DNA from: an uncultured Collinsella sp.
GTDB taxonomy: Bacteria > Actinomycetota > Coriobacteriia > Coriobacteriales > Coriobacteriaceae
Reading direction: 5' to 3'
DNA: 64,000 nucleotides
NCBI GenBank assembly: GCA_902489665.1
Contig: CABUAT010000005.1
Location: 20,819-84,818 of the forward strand
Part shown: positions 1 through 8,343 of the stretch, piece by piece
Layout of the letters: the number at the start of each line of letters is the position of its first letter
How positions within the stretch are numbered: position 1 is the first letter of the stretch
Notes under the pieces: generated by a model
The model's database searches: none
Told to the model about the DNA's origin: nothing
What the model saw: only the letters and a program-made list of their open reading frames with translations
Position numbers and translations under genes: made by a program

Positions 1-383
1 TCTCGGATGACGAGTACATTGTGTCGGCGCTTAAACTGGGCGCCCGCGGCTACCTGATTAAAACCGATGTCGCCGCCATTCCACCAGCGTTGGCGCAGGT
101 CATGGCTGGCAAGCGCGTGCTCGAGGGCAAGGCGATCGAGGACATCGATTTTGACGGAACGGACGTCGAGGCGGGCACGCCCCGCCAGCCCGCAGCCTTC
201 GCCAGCCTGACCGACCGCGAGTTCGAAGTCGCCGAACTCATCGCCCGCGGCCTCGACAACAAAGAGATCGCCGCCACCGCCTACATGGGCGAAGGCACCG
301 TGCGCAACCACATCAGCTCGATCCTTGCAAAGATGGGCCTACGCAACCGAACGCAGATCGCCATCGCCTATCTGCGAGGGTAA
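1..383 (+). CDS. NarL/LuxR-family response regulator, C-terminal part (5'-truncated by the window edge)
   Basis: The reading frame is open from the first bases of the window, so the start lies upstream. The first residues (SDDEYIVSALKLGARGYLIK) look like the last part of a receiver domain, with the conserved Lys of the alpha4-beta5 region in GYLIK. A linker follows, then a LuxR-type helix-turn-helix at about residues 68-120 counted from the GTG at 21, with LTDREFEVAELIARGLDNKEIA and a recognition helix around GTVRNHISSILAKMG. Proteins of this family are phosphorylated by a partner sensor kinase and bind DNA as dimers. The kinase would be expected upstream, outside the window. The target is unknown. 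The neighbouring adhesin gene is convergent, so regulation of it cannot be inferred from position alone. Family assignment is firm; specific function is not. Confidence 0.9.
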   Translation, partial: SDDEYIVSALKLGARGYLIKTDVAAIPPALAQVMAGKRVLEGKAIEDIDFDGTDVEAGTPRQPAAFASLTDREFEVAELIARGLDNKEIAATAYMGEGTVRNHISSILAKMGLRNRTQIAIAYLRG

Positions 384-443
384 TTACCCAACGTCCGACC
401 GCCCCGGCATAGCAAAATGGCTGCTACCGATTTAATGCCATTT

Positions 444-597
444 CAAAACTATGCCGGTTTACTACGATGAATCGCCCGCCTTCGACCACGGTAAATTGCG
501 CGCTTGCAAAACCGCAGGTAGAACGCTTGCAATATTTAGAAAAATGCAGTCATGGTCGGGAATGTCGAATTTATCGTAGTAAACCGGCATAGTTTTG
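444..597. repeat. Large nested palindrome, copy E1 (AAACTATGCCGG arm type)
   Basis: A 154-bp inverted repeat. The left arm 444-468 and right arm 573-597 are perfectly complementary over 25 bp, beginning CAAAACTATGCCGGTTTA. A CGACCA/TGGTCG stem lies inside, and a core hairpin at about 505-530 contains the reverse complement of GTTCTACCTGCGGTTTT. The same core occurs at 754-783, 7575-7606 and, diverged, in the element at 7766-7919. In this copy the core runs opposite to the other three. No protein is encoded. Confidence 0.85.
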
Positions 598-645
598 TTC
601 GGGCGGCCCTGCACGAGTGTCTCCGCCAGCCTCGCGGGACCAAAA

Positions 646-676
646 TGATCCGTTTTCCTCCGTCCCCAAGGGATCA
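646..676 (+). repeat. 31-bp hairpin repeat R1 (TGATCCGTTT...GGGATCA)
   Basis: A short hairpin with TGATCC at one end and GGGATCA at the other, and CCTCCGTCCCC inside. Two nearly identical 31-bp copies lie at 7469-7499 and 7708-7738. A diverged reverse-strand copy lies near 22844-22874. Each of the three good copies sits immediately beside one of the large nested palindromes. Confidence 0.75.
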
Positions 677-689
677 GCCGGAACCGCCC

Positions 690-850
690 GCCACGAAATC
701 GGCCCATCTACTACGTTTGACGCGATACCCCTGACCATGCCTTCGTTTTGAACAAAACCGCAGGCGTTCTACCTGCGGTTTTGTTTTCGCGTTTTTTGGC
801 ATGGTTGGGGGTAAGGGACTAAACGTAGTAGATGGGCCGGTTTCGAGGCG
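690..850. repeat. Large nested palindrome, copy E2 (CATCTACTACGTTT arm type)
   Basis: The arms CGGCCCATCTACTACGTTT (left, from 700) and its complement (ending 839) pair, and weaker pairing extends outward through CCACGAAAT at 691. Inside are a GACCATGCC/GGCATGGTT stem and the core hairpin 754-783 (AAAACCGCAGGCGTT followed by CTACCTGCGGTTTT). The sister copy is at 7513-7672. The two copies lie on opposite sides of the adhesin gene. Confidence 0.85.
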
Positions 851-870
851 AACCCTTCTCGCCTACGCAC

Positions 871-911
871 AAAAGCGCCGCCACGGAGGAGGGAGATACC
901 TCCGTGGCGGC
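871..911 (-). terminator. Intrinsic terminator of the adhesin gene
   Basis: Read on the minus strand, a 13-bp GC-rich stem (GCCGCCACGGAGG and its complement, 877-889 with 899-911) is followed by CTTTTG. It lies about 80 bp after the stop codon of the surface-protein gene. A second perfect 10-bp stem with a TTCT loop at 953-976 lies between the stop codon and this terminator. Confidence 0.75.
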
Positions 912-989
912 TGGGGCTGGGGGTGGGGCTATGTTCTGGCTCCCCGCCGGCCGCCCGGGGCCTTCTGGCCCCGGGCGCTGCCAGCGTGC

Positions 990-3900
990 CTAGCGCTTAC
1001 GGATACCCCAGACCAGGGCTCCGACGCCGGCCATGGCGATGACAAATGCCATAAGCAGAGCGGCAGCCTGCTGGTCGCCTGTGGTGGGCAGGAAACCCTT
1101 GACCGTCTTGACGATGTTCGTCACGGTCTTGGGCGTGCCGGGATCGGGTGTCGGCGTAGGAGTCTCGGGCTTCTTGTACGTGTTGTTGAACACGATACCC
1201 TCGACGCTCCTGTCGCCCTTGGTAAAGGCGACGTTCGCCTTGAGGTTGCCCTCGCCGTCATCGACCACGTTGACGGTCGCGGTAAAGACGGACTTGTCGT
1301 AGGTCATACCGGACTCGTCGCCCTTGACCTCGCTGATGGTATAGACGTACGTACCGGGCTCGTCGTACTCGAACTTGTCGAAGTTGATCTTACCGTCGGC
1401 ATCGTTGGTGACGGTGGACTCGATGCCCTCGCCAACGAGCTTAAAGCTAAACTCGTCCTTCTTGAGCTCGCGCCCCTCGAGCACCTTGATGGCGCCGATG
1501 GAGACCTGCGTAGGCATGGCGTGATACTTGTTGGTAAAGCCAGCCGACTCGGTGGTTCCCTCGAGCTTGTGCGTCGCGGTCAGCGTGCCGTCGCCGTTGT
1601 CGGAAACGGTGGTCACGACGGTGTAGGTCGTGCCGTCATAGGTGACACCCTTGTACAGGCCGAGCGCGTTGGGGCAAGCCTCGCGCAGCGTGTACGTGTG
1701 CGTGCCGGGTGCCTCGTAGCGGATCGGGCTCAGTGTCACAGTGCCGTTGGCGTCGTTGGCGCCGCTTGCGACAACCACGTCGTCCTCGAGCAGATCAAAC
1801 GTGAACTCACCAGCTGCAAGGTCGCGTCCGGTCAGACGCTTGACCGTCTTGACCTGATCGGTCACGGAAGAATCGGTAGGCGCCACGCTGTAGGTGTTGG
1901 TGAACGTGAAGGCAGCACCGTCGTCGCCTTCGCGCTTGACGCTCAGGTGTCCGGCGCCGTCGTCAGTCACGGTATAGGAAACCTTGCGCGTGGCGTTGGC
2001 GTCGTTAGTCACGCCAGGGGCGCTGCCGGACTCGGTCACCATGTAGGTAAAGGTGTGCGAGCGCGGGGCGGTGGGGGCTGCGGGCTCGGACTCGTCGCTG
2101 GGCTCATCGGCGTTGGCATCAACGTCGGCGTCGGCCTCTTCAGCCTCTGCCTCGTCGGCCTCGACCTCGTCAGCTTCGTCTGCCTCGGCCCTATCGGTTG
2201 CATCGTCCGTCACGCCCAGGGCGCGGTTGAGGTCCTCGAGCGTAAAGTGGATCTTGCCAAAGTCCACGTTACCGGCTGCGTCGTTGGTTACGGTCGTGCG
2301 CTCGGGCATCGGGGCGCCCGCCTCGTCAGCGGTCACGGTAAAGGTGAACTTGCCCGCGATGTCAGCCGGGGTCAGGCCCTCGGCTGCCTGGAGCTTCTTG
2401 GTGCCGATGAGTGCGGCATCCACGGCCTCGGCGCCGTAGACGTTTTCGAACAAGGGCTCGACGCCACCGTAGTCGACCGTTGCCGTCAGGGTACCGTCAC
2501 CGTTGTCGACAACGATAACCTTAAAGCCAAAGCTCCACGTTGTAGCGGAAACGCCATTCGGCAGCCCGAATAAATCTTCGTAGGCCGTGTAGTTAATGGT
2601 CCAAGCGAGCTTACCGTCCTTGTCGGTACGATGGGCAAGCCCAGCCGCCTCAAGATTGGCAAGCATCTCGGTGTCGTAGTGCAGCGCATCAAAGCTCACA
2701 TGCCCGCCGATATTGGGCTTGAGGTTTTCGTATGCCACAAGCTCACCCTGATAGGCGATGCCGAACCAGAACTCGCCGTCGGCCATCGGGCGACCGGTCA
2801 GAGTCTTGGTGGCAACGACCTGAGCAGCGGTGCCACCAGGCGTGTTGGTCGTAGCGCTGTAACTGTTGTGGAACGGCACCAGGGCCTTCTCGACCTTGTT
2901 CTCGCCACTCTTGTGGACCGTCTCATGCGTGCCCTCGGGACCACCGGAAACGGTCGTCGTAGCAGTGAGCGTACCGGCGGTGTCGTCGACGATGGCGATC
3001 GTCACCGTGCGTACGGCGTCATCGTAGGTGTAACCGGGCTGGCCGTCGTTCTTTTCGGCCACGGTGTACTTGAAGGTCTTGCCGGCGTCAGCTTGCGTAA
3101 ATTTAACCTCATGACCAGCCAGAATGTCGATCAGTCCGACCGTTCCCTCTATCGTTGCGGGGGACTCGAAGTTGTTGGCCCCGGGCAGCAGGCCAAGTGC
3201 GCGAGCCGAATCATCGTCGGCGGGCGTCACGGTAAAGGTGAATTGACCCTCGGTCATGGGACGTCCGCAGAGGGTCTTGCTGAGCTTGAGGCCGCCGGCC
3301 GCGGCGTCATCGAGCTCAGTGCGGTATGTGTTGGTAAAGCGCCCGTTTTCCTTCTTGGTGACGTTGGCGGTCAGGTTGCCCTCGCCGTCCTCGGTCACGG
3401 TCACTTCGGCGGTTGCGACATGCGCGTCATACGTCATGCCGACCGTGCTGCCCGCGTTCTCGCGAATCTCGTACTTATAGGTTCCGGCAGCCGCAAAGTG
3501 AATCTTGCCGAACTTGATGGCGGCAATGCCGTCCTCCGCGTCCCCCTTGCTCACGGTTACGGTTGCGGGATCGGGCAGTGGGACGCCCTCGGGAGCGGTG
3601 ATGGTAAAGCTAAACTCGTCCCCATCCGTCCAGTCGCGGCCGTCAATAGCCTTGCTCAGGCCAAAGTCGAGCTCCGCATCGAGCGGGGTCACGCTGTAGG
3701 TGTTCTTGAACTCGGCAGGCTCGGTGCCCTTCAGAACATGTGTGACACTGAGCGTACCGTCGCCATTGTCCGTGATGGTGGTCTCGATGGCGTACTTGGC
3801 GTCACTGTAGGTGATGCCCTTGCTGGTGGTTCCGCCGTTGACCTCGCGCAGCGTGTAGGTGTGCTTGCCGGGCTTGTCGTAGGCAATCTTGTCCATGGCA

Positions 3901-6900
3901 ATCGTGCCGTCAGCAGCGTTGGTACCCTTGGCGACGACCTTGTCGCCCTCGACCAGCTCAAAGGAGAACTCGCCGGCAGCAAGCTCACGCCCGGTCAGAA
4001 CCTTGTTCGCGGTAATCTGGTCGGTGACGCTCGTCTCGACAGGCGTCGCGCTGTAGGTATTGGTGAACGTAAATGCCGCGTTGCCGTCCGGCTTGCGGGA
4101 CACGCTCAAATTGCCCTTGCCGTCATCGGTCACGGTGAAGGAAACCTCGCGCGACGGCTTGGCGTCGTTGGTCACGCCAGCGACCTCGCCGGACTCGGTC
4201 ACGGTGTAGGTAAAGGTGTGCTCGCGCTTCTCGGGCTTCTCGCCCAGAGCCTTGTTAAGGTCGTCGAGCGTAAAGGTGATCTTGCCAAAGTCGACCTTGC
4301 CCTTGGCATCATTGGTCACGCTCGCGTTCGCGGGCATGGGTGCGCCCTCTTCACCGGTCACGGTAAAGGTGAACTTGCCGTTGATGTCGACCGGCATCAA
4401 GCCGTCGGCGACCTGCAGGTTCTTGATGCCCACAAGCGATGCCTCGGTAGCATTCGTGGTGTAGGCGTTCTTGAACTCGATGCTCTTGACGTCCTTGGCG
4501 TCCTTCAGCTCGTGCGTGGCAACCAGCTGGCCCTTGCCGTTATCGCTGATGGTCGTCACGATGGTGTAGGTCGTATCGTCGTAGGTGATGCCGCCAGCGT
4601 CGCCCTTGACCTCGCGCAGCATGTAGATGTGCTGGCCGATCTCGGTGTACTTGATGGCGCTGAACGTCACCTTGCCGTCGGCGCCGTTCGCAACGGTCTC
4701 GATAAGCTCAGAGTCCTCGCCCTTAACCTCGCGCAGCTCAAAACTGAACTCACCGGCCGTAAGGTCGCGCCCGGTCAGAGACTTGGTCACGTCAATCTTG
4801 TCGGTAACGCTGGACTCAACAGGATCCGCAGCGTAGACGTTCTTGAACTCGGTCACTTCGGCTTCACTCCAGGCCACCTTCACAGCGGCGCTGAGCTCAC
4901 CCTTCTTGTTGGGCGTCACCGTCACGGTGATCTCCGCGACGCTACCGCTGTAGGCAATGCCGTCAATCGTGGTCCCGGCGTGCTTTTCGCTAACCTTGTA
5001 GACGTACGTGCCAGGCTCGGTGTATTCAATCGTGCCGAAGTCGATGGCAGCCTTGCCCTTGTCGTCCAGGTCGGCCCCGTGCACGATCGCAGTCGTAGTC
5101 GCAGGCATCGGAGCATTGCCCTCGGACGTCAGCCCAAACTCAAACGTGTCCGTATCCGTCCAAGCGCGGCCCTCGAGCACCTTGGTTAGACCAAAGCTGG
5201 CCTTGGTGTTCACCATTGCCGGCATCATGTCATACGCAAAGCTGATCTTGCCGTTGTTGCCCAGGTAGGAATTGACATGCGTCGCGGTCGCCTTGGCGGA
5301 CACGTTATTCCACTTGGGGTTGAGAACGTCGGTCGCGGTGCCGGTGTTGTTGCCGCCCACGCTCTTCTTGGTGGTGTGGAGCTCATCGATAAAGGCCAGG
5401 CGCGCGGTTCCCACGCTAAACGACAGGTTTCCGTCCTTGTCGGCAACTATAGCGCCGTCAAACTTGGCAGCGTCGCCACCGATGAACTCGATGACGGCGG
5501 TGGTGGGCTTGGCCTCGCCGTTCTTGCCCTGCTCCTCAAACTCATCCTTGTAGTAATAGGTGCCTTTCTCTGCCAGTGAATTCTTTGCGGGCTGTGTGCA
5601 GTCCTTGTCCGTGTAAATGGGAGTCTGCTTCTGGAAGTAGTAGTAGCGGTTGGTGTCGGCCGGCTCAAAGGTCGCAACCGTATCGCCCAACGCACCACCG
5701 CTCCACTTGTTCGCGTAGAAGCTCACGGTCTTGGTGCCGTTGGCAACAGCCGTATTGCTCTCGATGTAATCCTTGAGCCCCGTTACCTTCTCGGGCGTAA
5801 ACAGGTTGTCGAGTGCGACCTTCTTCACGCTCGAGGCATACTTCACCTGGATGGGCTTAACGGTATCGACCGAAAGCTTGCCGTCTACGGTCTTAAAGTG
5901 ACTCAGCGGAATCAACGACGCGGGAATGTTGACCGTTACGATATCGCCCTTCTGGGGATTGTCGTCGCCGGCACGCTGCGCGGTAATGAGCAGGTCTTTT
6001 GCCTTGCCATCGAACTCGTACGTATCGGTCTTGGTTTCTTTGTTGACCGTCTTGCTCGGATTGGTAAACGGCGTGCCGTTGATGACGACCTCGGTGAAGC
6101 TGTCGACCTGCATAAAGTCGCCCAGCTCGTCGGTAAACGTGATGTAGCCGGACTTGGTCTCGTCGTAGCCCTTATGGATTTCGGTCGGATAAGGCGCCTC
6201 CGATGTGATGGCCTGCGAGATGTCGTCGAAAACCTTCTTGAGCTCTTCGGCATTGGTCGCCGACTTGTAGTAGTCGGCGTTTTCCGCGCGTGCACCATGA
6301 GTATCCCATGCCGTGGCATTGGGGTAGTTGCTCGAAACGGCCTGCATGAACTTGTTCTCTTTTTGGCTTTTTCCCGAATCCTGGATACCAGCGCTGGGAT
6401 CCGCGCCATCAAAGATGCCGATAGTATAAACGGTGGCCTTGCTGTCCTTCATGTTCTTGGCAGCCGCCACGGCAGCGTTAGCAACCGTAGGATCAAACTT
6501 GTCAATTTTCGTTGGCGTGCCGTCGGTAAAGAACACAACAATCTTCTTGGCGTCCGCGCGACCAGAAGTGATACCCTCTGCCAGCTGCAGACCATTGTCG
6601 GCGCGCGTTGCACCAGCGGGTGTAATCTGGGCAATCCTATGCTTAAGAGCTTTCACGTTGCCGCCGGAGCAATCGGTCAGGTCTTTCATAACCTGTGTGT
6701 AATTGTAGGTGTATCCTCCGTCACGATACGTCTCGTTGCCGATATTGTTGGACGTCTTGCCCGCAAACTTAACGATAGCAACCTTATGCTGCCTATCCAC
6801 GCCCTCGATGCCCTCGTTTTGTTTGGCAATGGCGTCGATGAAGCTGCTGGCAGCGCTCTCCAGCGCATCGATGCGCCTGGTGGGATCTCCACCGCCCATC

Positions 6901-7286
6901 TCATGATCCATCGAGCCAGAGGCATCCAGCACCATCACGATGTCGAGCGGCGTGGTAACCGTCACGGTTGAATTAGACGTCGAGGACATCGCCGAAAGCG
7001 TGGTCAAAAAGTCCGACTCTTCGTTTTCCTCGGTTGCCTTGACCGTCTTGTCGGTCCAGATTCGACCGACGTTTTGGGTCGTTACCTTATTGCCACCGTG
7101 GCCTGCCGCCCAGATTTCCCAGCGACCGCTGGTGTCGGGGTCGGCGACCTTTCCGGTCATTATCGGTCCGTCCATTCCTGTGCTGGACCTGGCGTTGGCC
7201 TCGGGCGGCATGGCGAATGCTGCGGCTGGCAACACCAGCACTACGGCCAGTATCACCGCCAAGAGACCCCTCGTGTACTTACCCAT
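990..7286 (-). CDS. Large LPxTG-anchored surface protein: VWA domain plus ten FctA-type pilin isopeptide repeats
   Basis: 2098 residues. The N-terminus has a signal peptide (basic MGKYTR, hydrophobic LLAVILAVVLVLPAAAFA). A von Willebrand A domain spans about residues 114-370 with the MIDAS motif DASGS at 121-125. From about residue 695 to 2035 there are ten repeats of the streptococcal FctA/Spy0128-like type, each opening with a K..L.GR.L or K.LQ..GL segment and ending in a .F.NTY-like strand. Such domains usually carry intramolecular isopeptide bonds. The C-terminus is a Pro/Thr linker, LPTTG near residue 2065, a hydrophobic segment and the charged tail RKR, so sortase attachment to the wall is expected. 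The layout resembles a pilus tip or shaft adhesin. No pilus sortase gene is adjacent; a class B sortase lies at 46501-47499. The start has GGGAG nine bases upstream. Repeat 8 carries an acidic low-complexity insert (about residues 1690-1735). The ligand is unknown. Confidence 0.9.
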   Translation of the reverse strand: MGKYTRGLLAVILAVVLVLPAAAFAMPPEANARSSTGMDGPIMTGKVADPDTSGRWEIWAAGHGGNKVTTQNVGRIWTDKTVKATEENEESDFLTTLSAMSSTSNSTVTVTTPLDIVMVLDASGSMDHEMGGGDPTRRIDALESAASSFIDAIAKQNEGIEGVDRQHKVAIVKFAGKTSNNIGNETYRDGGYTYNYTQVMKDLTDCSGGNVKALKHRIAQITPAGATRADNGLQLAEGITSGRADAKKIVVFFTDGTPTKIDKFDPTVANAAVAAAKNMKDSKATVYTIGIFDGADPSAGIQDSGKSQKENKFMQAVSSNYPNATAWDTHGARAENADYYKSATNAEELKKVFDDISQAITSEAPYPTEIHKGYDETKSGYITFTDELGDFMQVDSFTEVVINGTPFTNPSKTVNKETKTDTYEFDGKAKDLLITAQRAGDDNPQKGDIVTVNIPASLIPLSHFKTVDGKLSVDTVKPIQVKYASSVKKVALDNLFTPEKVTGLKDYIESNTAVANGTKTVSFYANKWSGGALGDTVATFEPADTNRYYYFQKQTPIYTDKDCTQPAKNSLAEKGTYYYKDEFEEQGKNGEAKPTTAVIEFIGGDAAKFDGAIVADKDGNLSFSVGTARLAFIDELHTTKKSVGGNNTGTATDVLNPKWNNVSAKATATHVNSYLGNNGKISFAYDMMPAMVNTKASFGLTKVLEGRAWTDTDTFEFGLTSEGNAPMPATTTAIVHGADLDDKGKAAIDFGTIEYTEPGTYVYKVSEKHAGTTIDGIAYSGSVAEITVTVTPNKKGELSAAVKVAWSEAEVTEFKNVYAADPVESSVTDKIDVTKSLTGRDLTAGEFSFELREVKGEDSELIETVANGADGKVTFSAIKYTEIGQHIYMLREVKGDAGGITYDDTTYTIVTTISDNGKGQLVATHELKDAKDVKSIEFKNAYTTNATEASLVGIKNLQVADGLMPVDINGKFTFTVTGEEGAPMPANASVTNDAKGKVDFGKITFTLDDLNKALGEKPEKREHTFTYTVTESGEVAGVTNDAKPSREVSFTVTDDGKGNLSVSRKPDGNAAFTFTNTYSATPVETSVTDQITANKVLTGRELAAGEFSFELVEGDKVVAKGTNAADGTIAMDKIAYDKPGKHTYTLREVNGGTTSKGITYSDAKYAIETTITDNGDGTLSVTHVLKGTEPAEFKNTYSVTPLDAELDFGLSKAIDGRDWTDGDEFSFTITAPEGVPLPDPATVTVSKGDAEDGIAAIKFGKIHFAAAGTYKYEIRENAGSTVGMTYDAHVATAEVTVTEDGEGNLTANVTKKENGRFTNTYRTELDDAAAGGLKLSKTLCGRPMTEGQFTFTVTPADDDSARALGLLPGANNFESPATIEGTVGLIDILAGHEVKFTQADAGKTFKYTVAEKNDGQPGYTYDDAVRTVTIAIVDDTAGTLTATTTVSGGPEGTHETVHKSGENKVEKALVPFHNSYSATTNTPGGTAAQVVATKTLTGRPMADGEFWFGIAYQGELVAYENLKPNIGGHVSFDALHYDTEMLANLEAAGLAHRTDKDGKLAWTINYTAYEDLFGLPNGVSATTWSFGFKVIVVDNGDGTLTATVDYGGVEPLFENVYGAEAVDAALIGTKKLQAAEGLTPADIAGKFTFTVTADEAGAPMPERTTVTNDAAGNVDFGKIHFTLEDLNRALGVTDDATDRAEADEADEVEADEAEAEEADADVDANADEPSDESEPAAPTAPRSHTFTYMVTESGSAPGVTNDANATRKVSYTVTDDGAGHLSVKREGDDGAAFTFTNTYSVAPTDSSVTDQVKTVKRLTGRDLAAGEFTFDLLEDDVVVASGANDANGTVTLSPIRYEAPGTHTYTLREACPNALGLYKGVTYDGTTYTVVTTVSDNGDGTLTATHKLEGTTESAGFTNKYHAMPTQVSIGAIKVLEGRELKKDEFSFKLVGEGIESTVTNDADGKINFDKFEYDEPGTYVYTISEVKGDESGMTYDKSVFTATVNVVDDGEGNLKANVAFTKGDRSVEGIVFNNTYKKPETPTPTPDPGTPKTVTNIVKTVKGFLPTTGDQQAAALLMAFVIAMAGVGALVWGIRKR

Positions 7287-7338
7287 CGTGTCTCCCTTCT
7301 CGCGGTCTCAGACCTTGCATCAGCCTAAAGTTACGAAA

Positions 7339-7419
7339 TGAGACACAATTAGGGCAGGTGACACACGTTCCAGATTTGATTTTGGGCGTGAGACAAATGT
7401 CTCACTAAAGTTGAGACAC
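7339..7419. promoter_or_regulatory. Cluster of TGAGACA operator-like sites upstream of the adhesin gene
   Basis: Four copies of TGAGACA lie within 81 bp: 7339-7346 (TGAGACAC), the palindrome GTGAGACAAATGTCTCAC at 7388-7405 (two facing copies), and 7411-7419 (TTGAGACAC). They end 53 bp upstream of the adhesin start codon, where a promoter and operators would lie. The paired arrangement suggests a dimeric repressor or activator. The regulator is unknown. Confidence 0.5.
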
Positions 7420-7468
7420 GAGAGTTTTCGCAGGAAAACGGATGCGACTCGGAGCCAACAGGTCAAAA

Positions 7469-7499
7469 TGATCCGTTTCCCTCCGTCCACGGGAGATCA
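7469..7499 (+). repeat. 31-bp hairpin repeat R2
   Basis: Contains TGATCCGTTTCCCTCCGTCC followed by a GGGAGATCA closing arm. The flanking bases CCAAC and GTTGG also pair, so the outer arms extend the hairpin with sequence not shared by the other copies. Confidence 0.75.
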
Positions 7500-7512
7500 G
7501 TTGGTAACGCTC

Positions 7513-7672
7513 GCCACGAAATCGGGCCATCTACTACGTTTGACTCGATACCCCCGACCATAGCCGCTTTTCATGAAAAACCGCAAGCGTTCTACCTGCG
7601 GTTTTCATTTCGCATTACTTGACGTGGTCGAGAGCTGCCGCCTAAACGTAGTAGATAGGCCCATTTCGTGGC
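7513..7672. repeat. Large nested palindrome, copy E3 (CATCTACTACGTTT arm type)
   Basis: Outer arms of about 29 bp (left GCCACGAAATCGGGCCATC then TACTACGTTT; right its near-perfect complement). Inside are a CCGACCA/TGGTCG stem and the core hairpin GAAAAACCGCAAGCGTT / CTACCTGCGGTTTTC at 7575-7606. It shares arms and core with the copy at 690-850. Confidence 0.85.
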
Positions 7673-7707
7673 AGACGGGTCACGCGACAGCCCTCGTGAG
7701 GCAAAAA

Positions 7708-7738
7708 TGATCCGTTTCCCTCTGTCCACGGGAGATCA
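7708..7738 (+). repeat. 31-bp hairpin repeat R3
   Basis: TGATCCGTTTCCCTCTGTCC with a closing GGGAGATCA. It lies inside a further outer stem, CAGCCCT (7688-7694) with AGGGCTG (7738-7744). That outer stem differs from the outer stem of the copy at 7469-7499. Confidence 0.7.
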
Positions 7739-7765
7739 AGGGCTGCTACGGATATGGTGCTAATT

Positions 7766-7919
7766 CAAAACTATGCCGGATTACGGGGCTAAAGTCGGAG
7801 TCCTCATCCATACAGCCTTTTTTTGAAAAACGGCAAGCAGTCTACCTGCGGTTTTGTTTTTGGGATTTTCTGTATGGTCGGAGGTTCGCTATCCAGCCCC
7901 GTAATCCGGCATAGTTTTG
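7766..7919. repeat. Large nested palindrome, copy E4 (AAACTATGCCGG arm type)
   Basis: 154 bp, exactly the length of the copy at 444-597. The 25-bp arms (7766-7790 and 7895-7919) are perfectly complementary and begin CAAAACTATGCCGGATTA. Compared with the copy at 444-597 the arms differ at one central base and over their last six bases, and both sides change together so pairing is kept. The core is diverged (AAAAACGGCAAGCAGTC then TACCTGCGGTTTTG). Confidence 0.85.
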
Positions 7920-7950
7920 TTCGCGACGGCACAACCGCGCGTTTAAGCGC

Positions 7951-7984
7951 GGGGCCGGTGGGGCATTTTTGCCCCACCGGCCCC
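7951..7984 (-). terminator. GC-rich hairpin after the hydrogenase operon
   Basis: A perfect 14-bp stem, GGGGCCGGTGGGGC with GCCCCACCGGCCCC, around a 6-nt loop. It lies 10 bp past the stop codon of the last hydrogenase gene. There is no T-run, so it may stall transcription or protect the 3' end rather than act as a classical terminator. Confidence 0.55.
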
Positions 7985-7994
7985 TATTCCAGCG

Positions 7995-8336
7995 CTATTC
8001 CGGCTTGGTTTCTACTGTGGGAGTCTTGTCCGCTGCGACTGGGGTGCGGGCGGTGTCCATAGTCAGGCAGTGCTTGGGGCAGCTCTCGATGCACTCACCG
8101 CACACCACGCAGGCATACGGGTCGATCGACCACGTTCCACCCTTGCGATCGACCGCGAGCGCGCCCGCCGGACAGCGACGCGCGCACATACCGCAGCAAA
8201 TGCACACGTCCATGTCGTTGACGATATGCCCACGCAGGCGCTCGGGAGCCGTCAGCTTCTCCTGCGGATAGCACACCGTGACCGGCTGCTTGACCATAGA
8301 GCCCAAGGCTGTCTTGGCAAATGTCAGCAAACTCAT
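7995..8336 (-). CDS. echF: Ech-type hydrogenase ferredoxin subunit (two [4Fe-4S] clusters)
   Basis: 113 residues related to EchF, HycF and NuoI. Two cluster motifs are visible: CICCGMCARRCPAG at about residues 45-58 and CVVCGECIESCPKHC at about 75-89. This subunit passes electrons between soluble ferredoxin and the hydrogenase module. It is the last gene of a five-gene operon on the minus strand, 7 bp after the large subunit gene, so co-transcription is clear. The tail after residue 95 is unstructured and Pro/Thr-rich. The symbol follows group 4 hydrogenase naming; HycF is an equivalent name. Confidence 0.88.
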   Translation of the reverse strand: MSLLTFAKTALGSMVKQPVTVCYPQEKLTAPERLRGHIVNDMDVCICCGMCARRCPAGALAVDRKGGTWSIDPYACVVCGECIESCPKHCLTMDTARTPVAADKTPTVETKPE

Positions 8337-8343
8337 GCCGCGC

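Noticed and set aside
2631..5189. Long plus-strand reading frame of 852 codons opposite the adhesin gene
   Set aside because: It is antisense to a clear LPxTG adhesin. The translation is Gly/Val/Leu/Arg-rich with no domain, as expected from the opposite strand of high-GC coding DNA.
444..7919. The large palindromes as integron attC sites
   Set aside because: No GTTRRRY core sites or integrase gene were found. The internal core and long arms do not match the attC layout.
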